From Chondrinema litorale (GTDB lineage Bacteria; Bacteroidota; Bacteroidia; Cytophagales; Flammeovirgaceae), in contig NZ_CP111043.1 in assembly GCF_026250525.1 (NCBI RefSeq), positions 186,001-250,000 of the forward strand: a DNA stretch of 64,000 bases, given 5' to 3'. Under the pieces are notes generated by a model. It was not told where the DNA came from, ran no database searches, and worked only from the letters and a program-made list of their open reading frames with translations. Each line of letters opens with the position of its first letter. Within the stretch, counting starts at the first letter, position 1. This document shows positions 63,990-64,000 of this stretch, one piece after another. Position numbers and translations under genes: made by a program.

Positions 63990-64000
63990 GGCGGGGTAGC
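63990..64000 (+). tRNA. 5' end of a probable tRNA gene, cut by the window
   Basis: The last 11 bases read GGCGGGG-TAGC: a seven-base 5' acceptor strand followed by the T8-A9-G10-C11 start of the D arm shared by most tRNAs. The upstream promoter supports a transcript start close by. Only these bases are visible, so the anticodon cannot be told; an initiator or elongator Met-type acceptor is possible by resemblance only. Confidence 0.4.

Noticed and set aside
1..64000. CRISPR arrays, insertion sequences, prophage or integrative element
   Set aside because: No regularly spaced repeats, transposase, integrase or phage structural gene was found; composition looks even across the window.

Overview
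The window looks like AT-rich chromosomal DNA from a gliding member of the Bacteroidota, most likely order Cytophagales. Several features support this: a 2471-residue SprA type IX secretion translocon next to ruvA, a type B T9SS-sorted PKD protein, a fused LpxC/FabZ, DUF4837 and DUF6089 proteins, start regions without Shine-Dalgarno sites, and promoter boxes of the TTTG/TAnnTTTG type. Genes lie on both strands in short operons, many closed by clear hairpin-plus-T terminators. I saw no insertion sequence, prophage, CRISPR array or rRNA.

Layout. 1-3.3 kb: the 3' part of a MotA/ExbB-like gene, a MotB/OmpA-like partner, a lipoprotein and an unrecognised protein. 3.3-10.6 kb: a methyltransferase, lepA, a remnant of a TrpB-like gene, a CcoI-type copper ATPase, a secreted endonuclease/phosphatase-fold enzyme and a 49-residue small ORF. 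10.6-23 kb: a T9SS cargo protein, a DUF4837 lipoprotein, ruvA, sprA and a rhomboid protease. 23-31 kb: a TIGR04282-type glycosyltransferase, an ECF sigma factor, DUF2235 and DUF4259 proteins, a Cu/Zn exporter, a geranylgeranyl-reductase-like flavoprotein and pyrR-pyrB. 31-39.8 kb, minus strand: a lipoprotein, then a compact lipid A block read as FadL-like barrel > HD hydrolase > lpxD > lpxC/fabZ > lpxA > ABC ATPase, preceded by a Tyr/Gly/Ser-rich secreted protein. 40-50.3 kb: proS, a membrane-spanning TIR protein, a DUF3857/transglutaminase protein, a histidine kinase with an ethylene-receptor-like membrane domain, and a parC-type topoisomerase subunit. 50-64 kb: an M20 amidohydrolase, a DUF6089 protein, a CheY-like regulator, a membrane-associated methyltransferase, an OPT transporter, a 50-residue small exported protein, a glycosyltransferase, a carboxypeptidase-regulatory-domain protein, a zinc peptidase, an FtsX/MacB permease, a START-like protein and the first bases of a probable tRNA with its own promoter.

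Most of the window is housekeeping and envelope biology (T9SS/gliding, lipid A, copper handling, pyrimidines). The parts most worth a second look are the TIR protein with a predicted extracytoplasmic TPR/Ig-like sensor half, the ethylene-receptor-like kinase that keeps the copper Cys/His pair, the truncated ZorAB-like motor pair at the left edge, the TrpB-like relic, and several unexplained hairpins and palindromes ahead of genes, including a possible attenuator or small RNA before the rhomboid gene.
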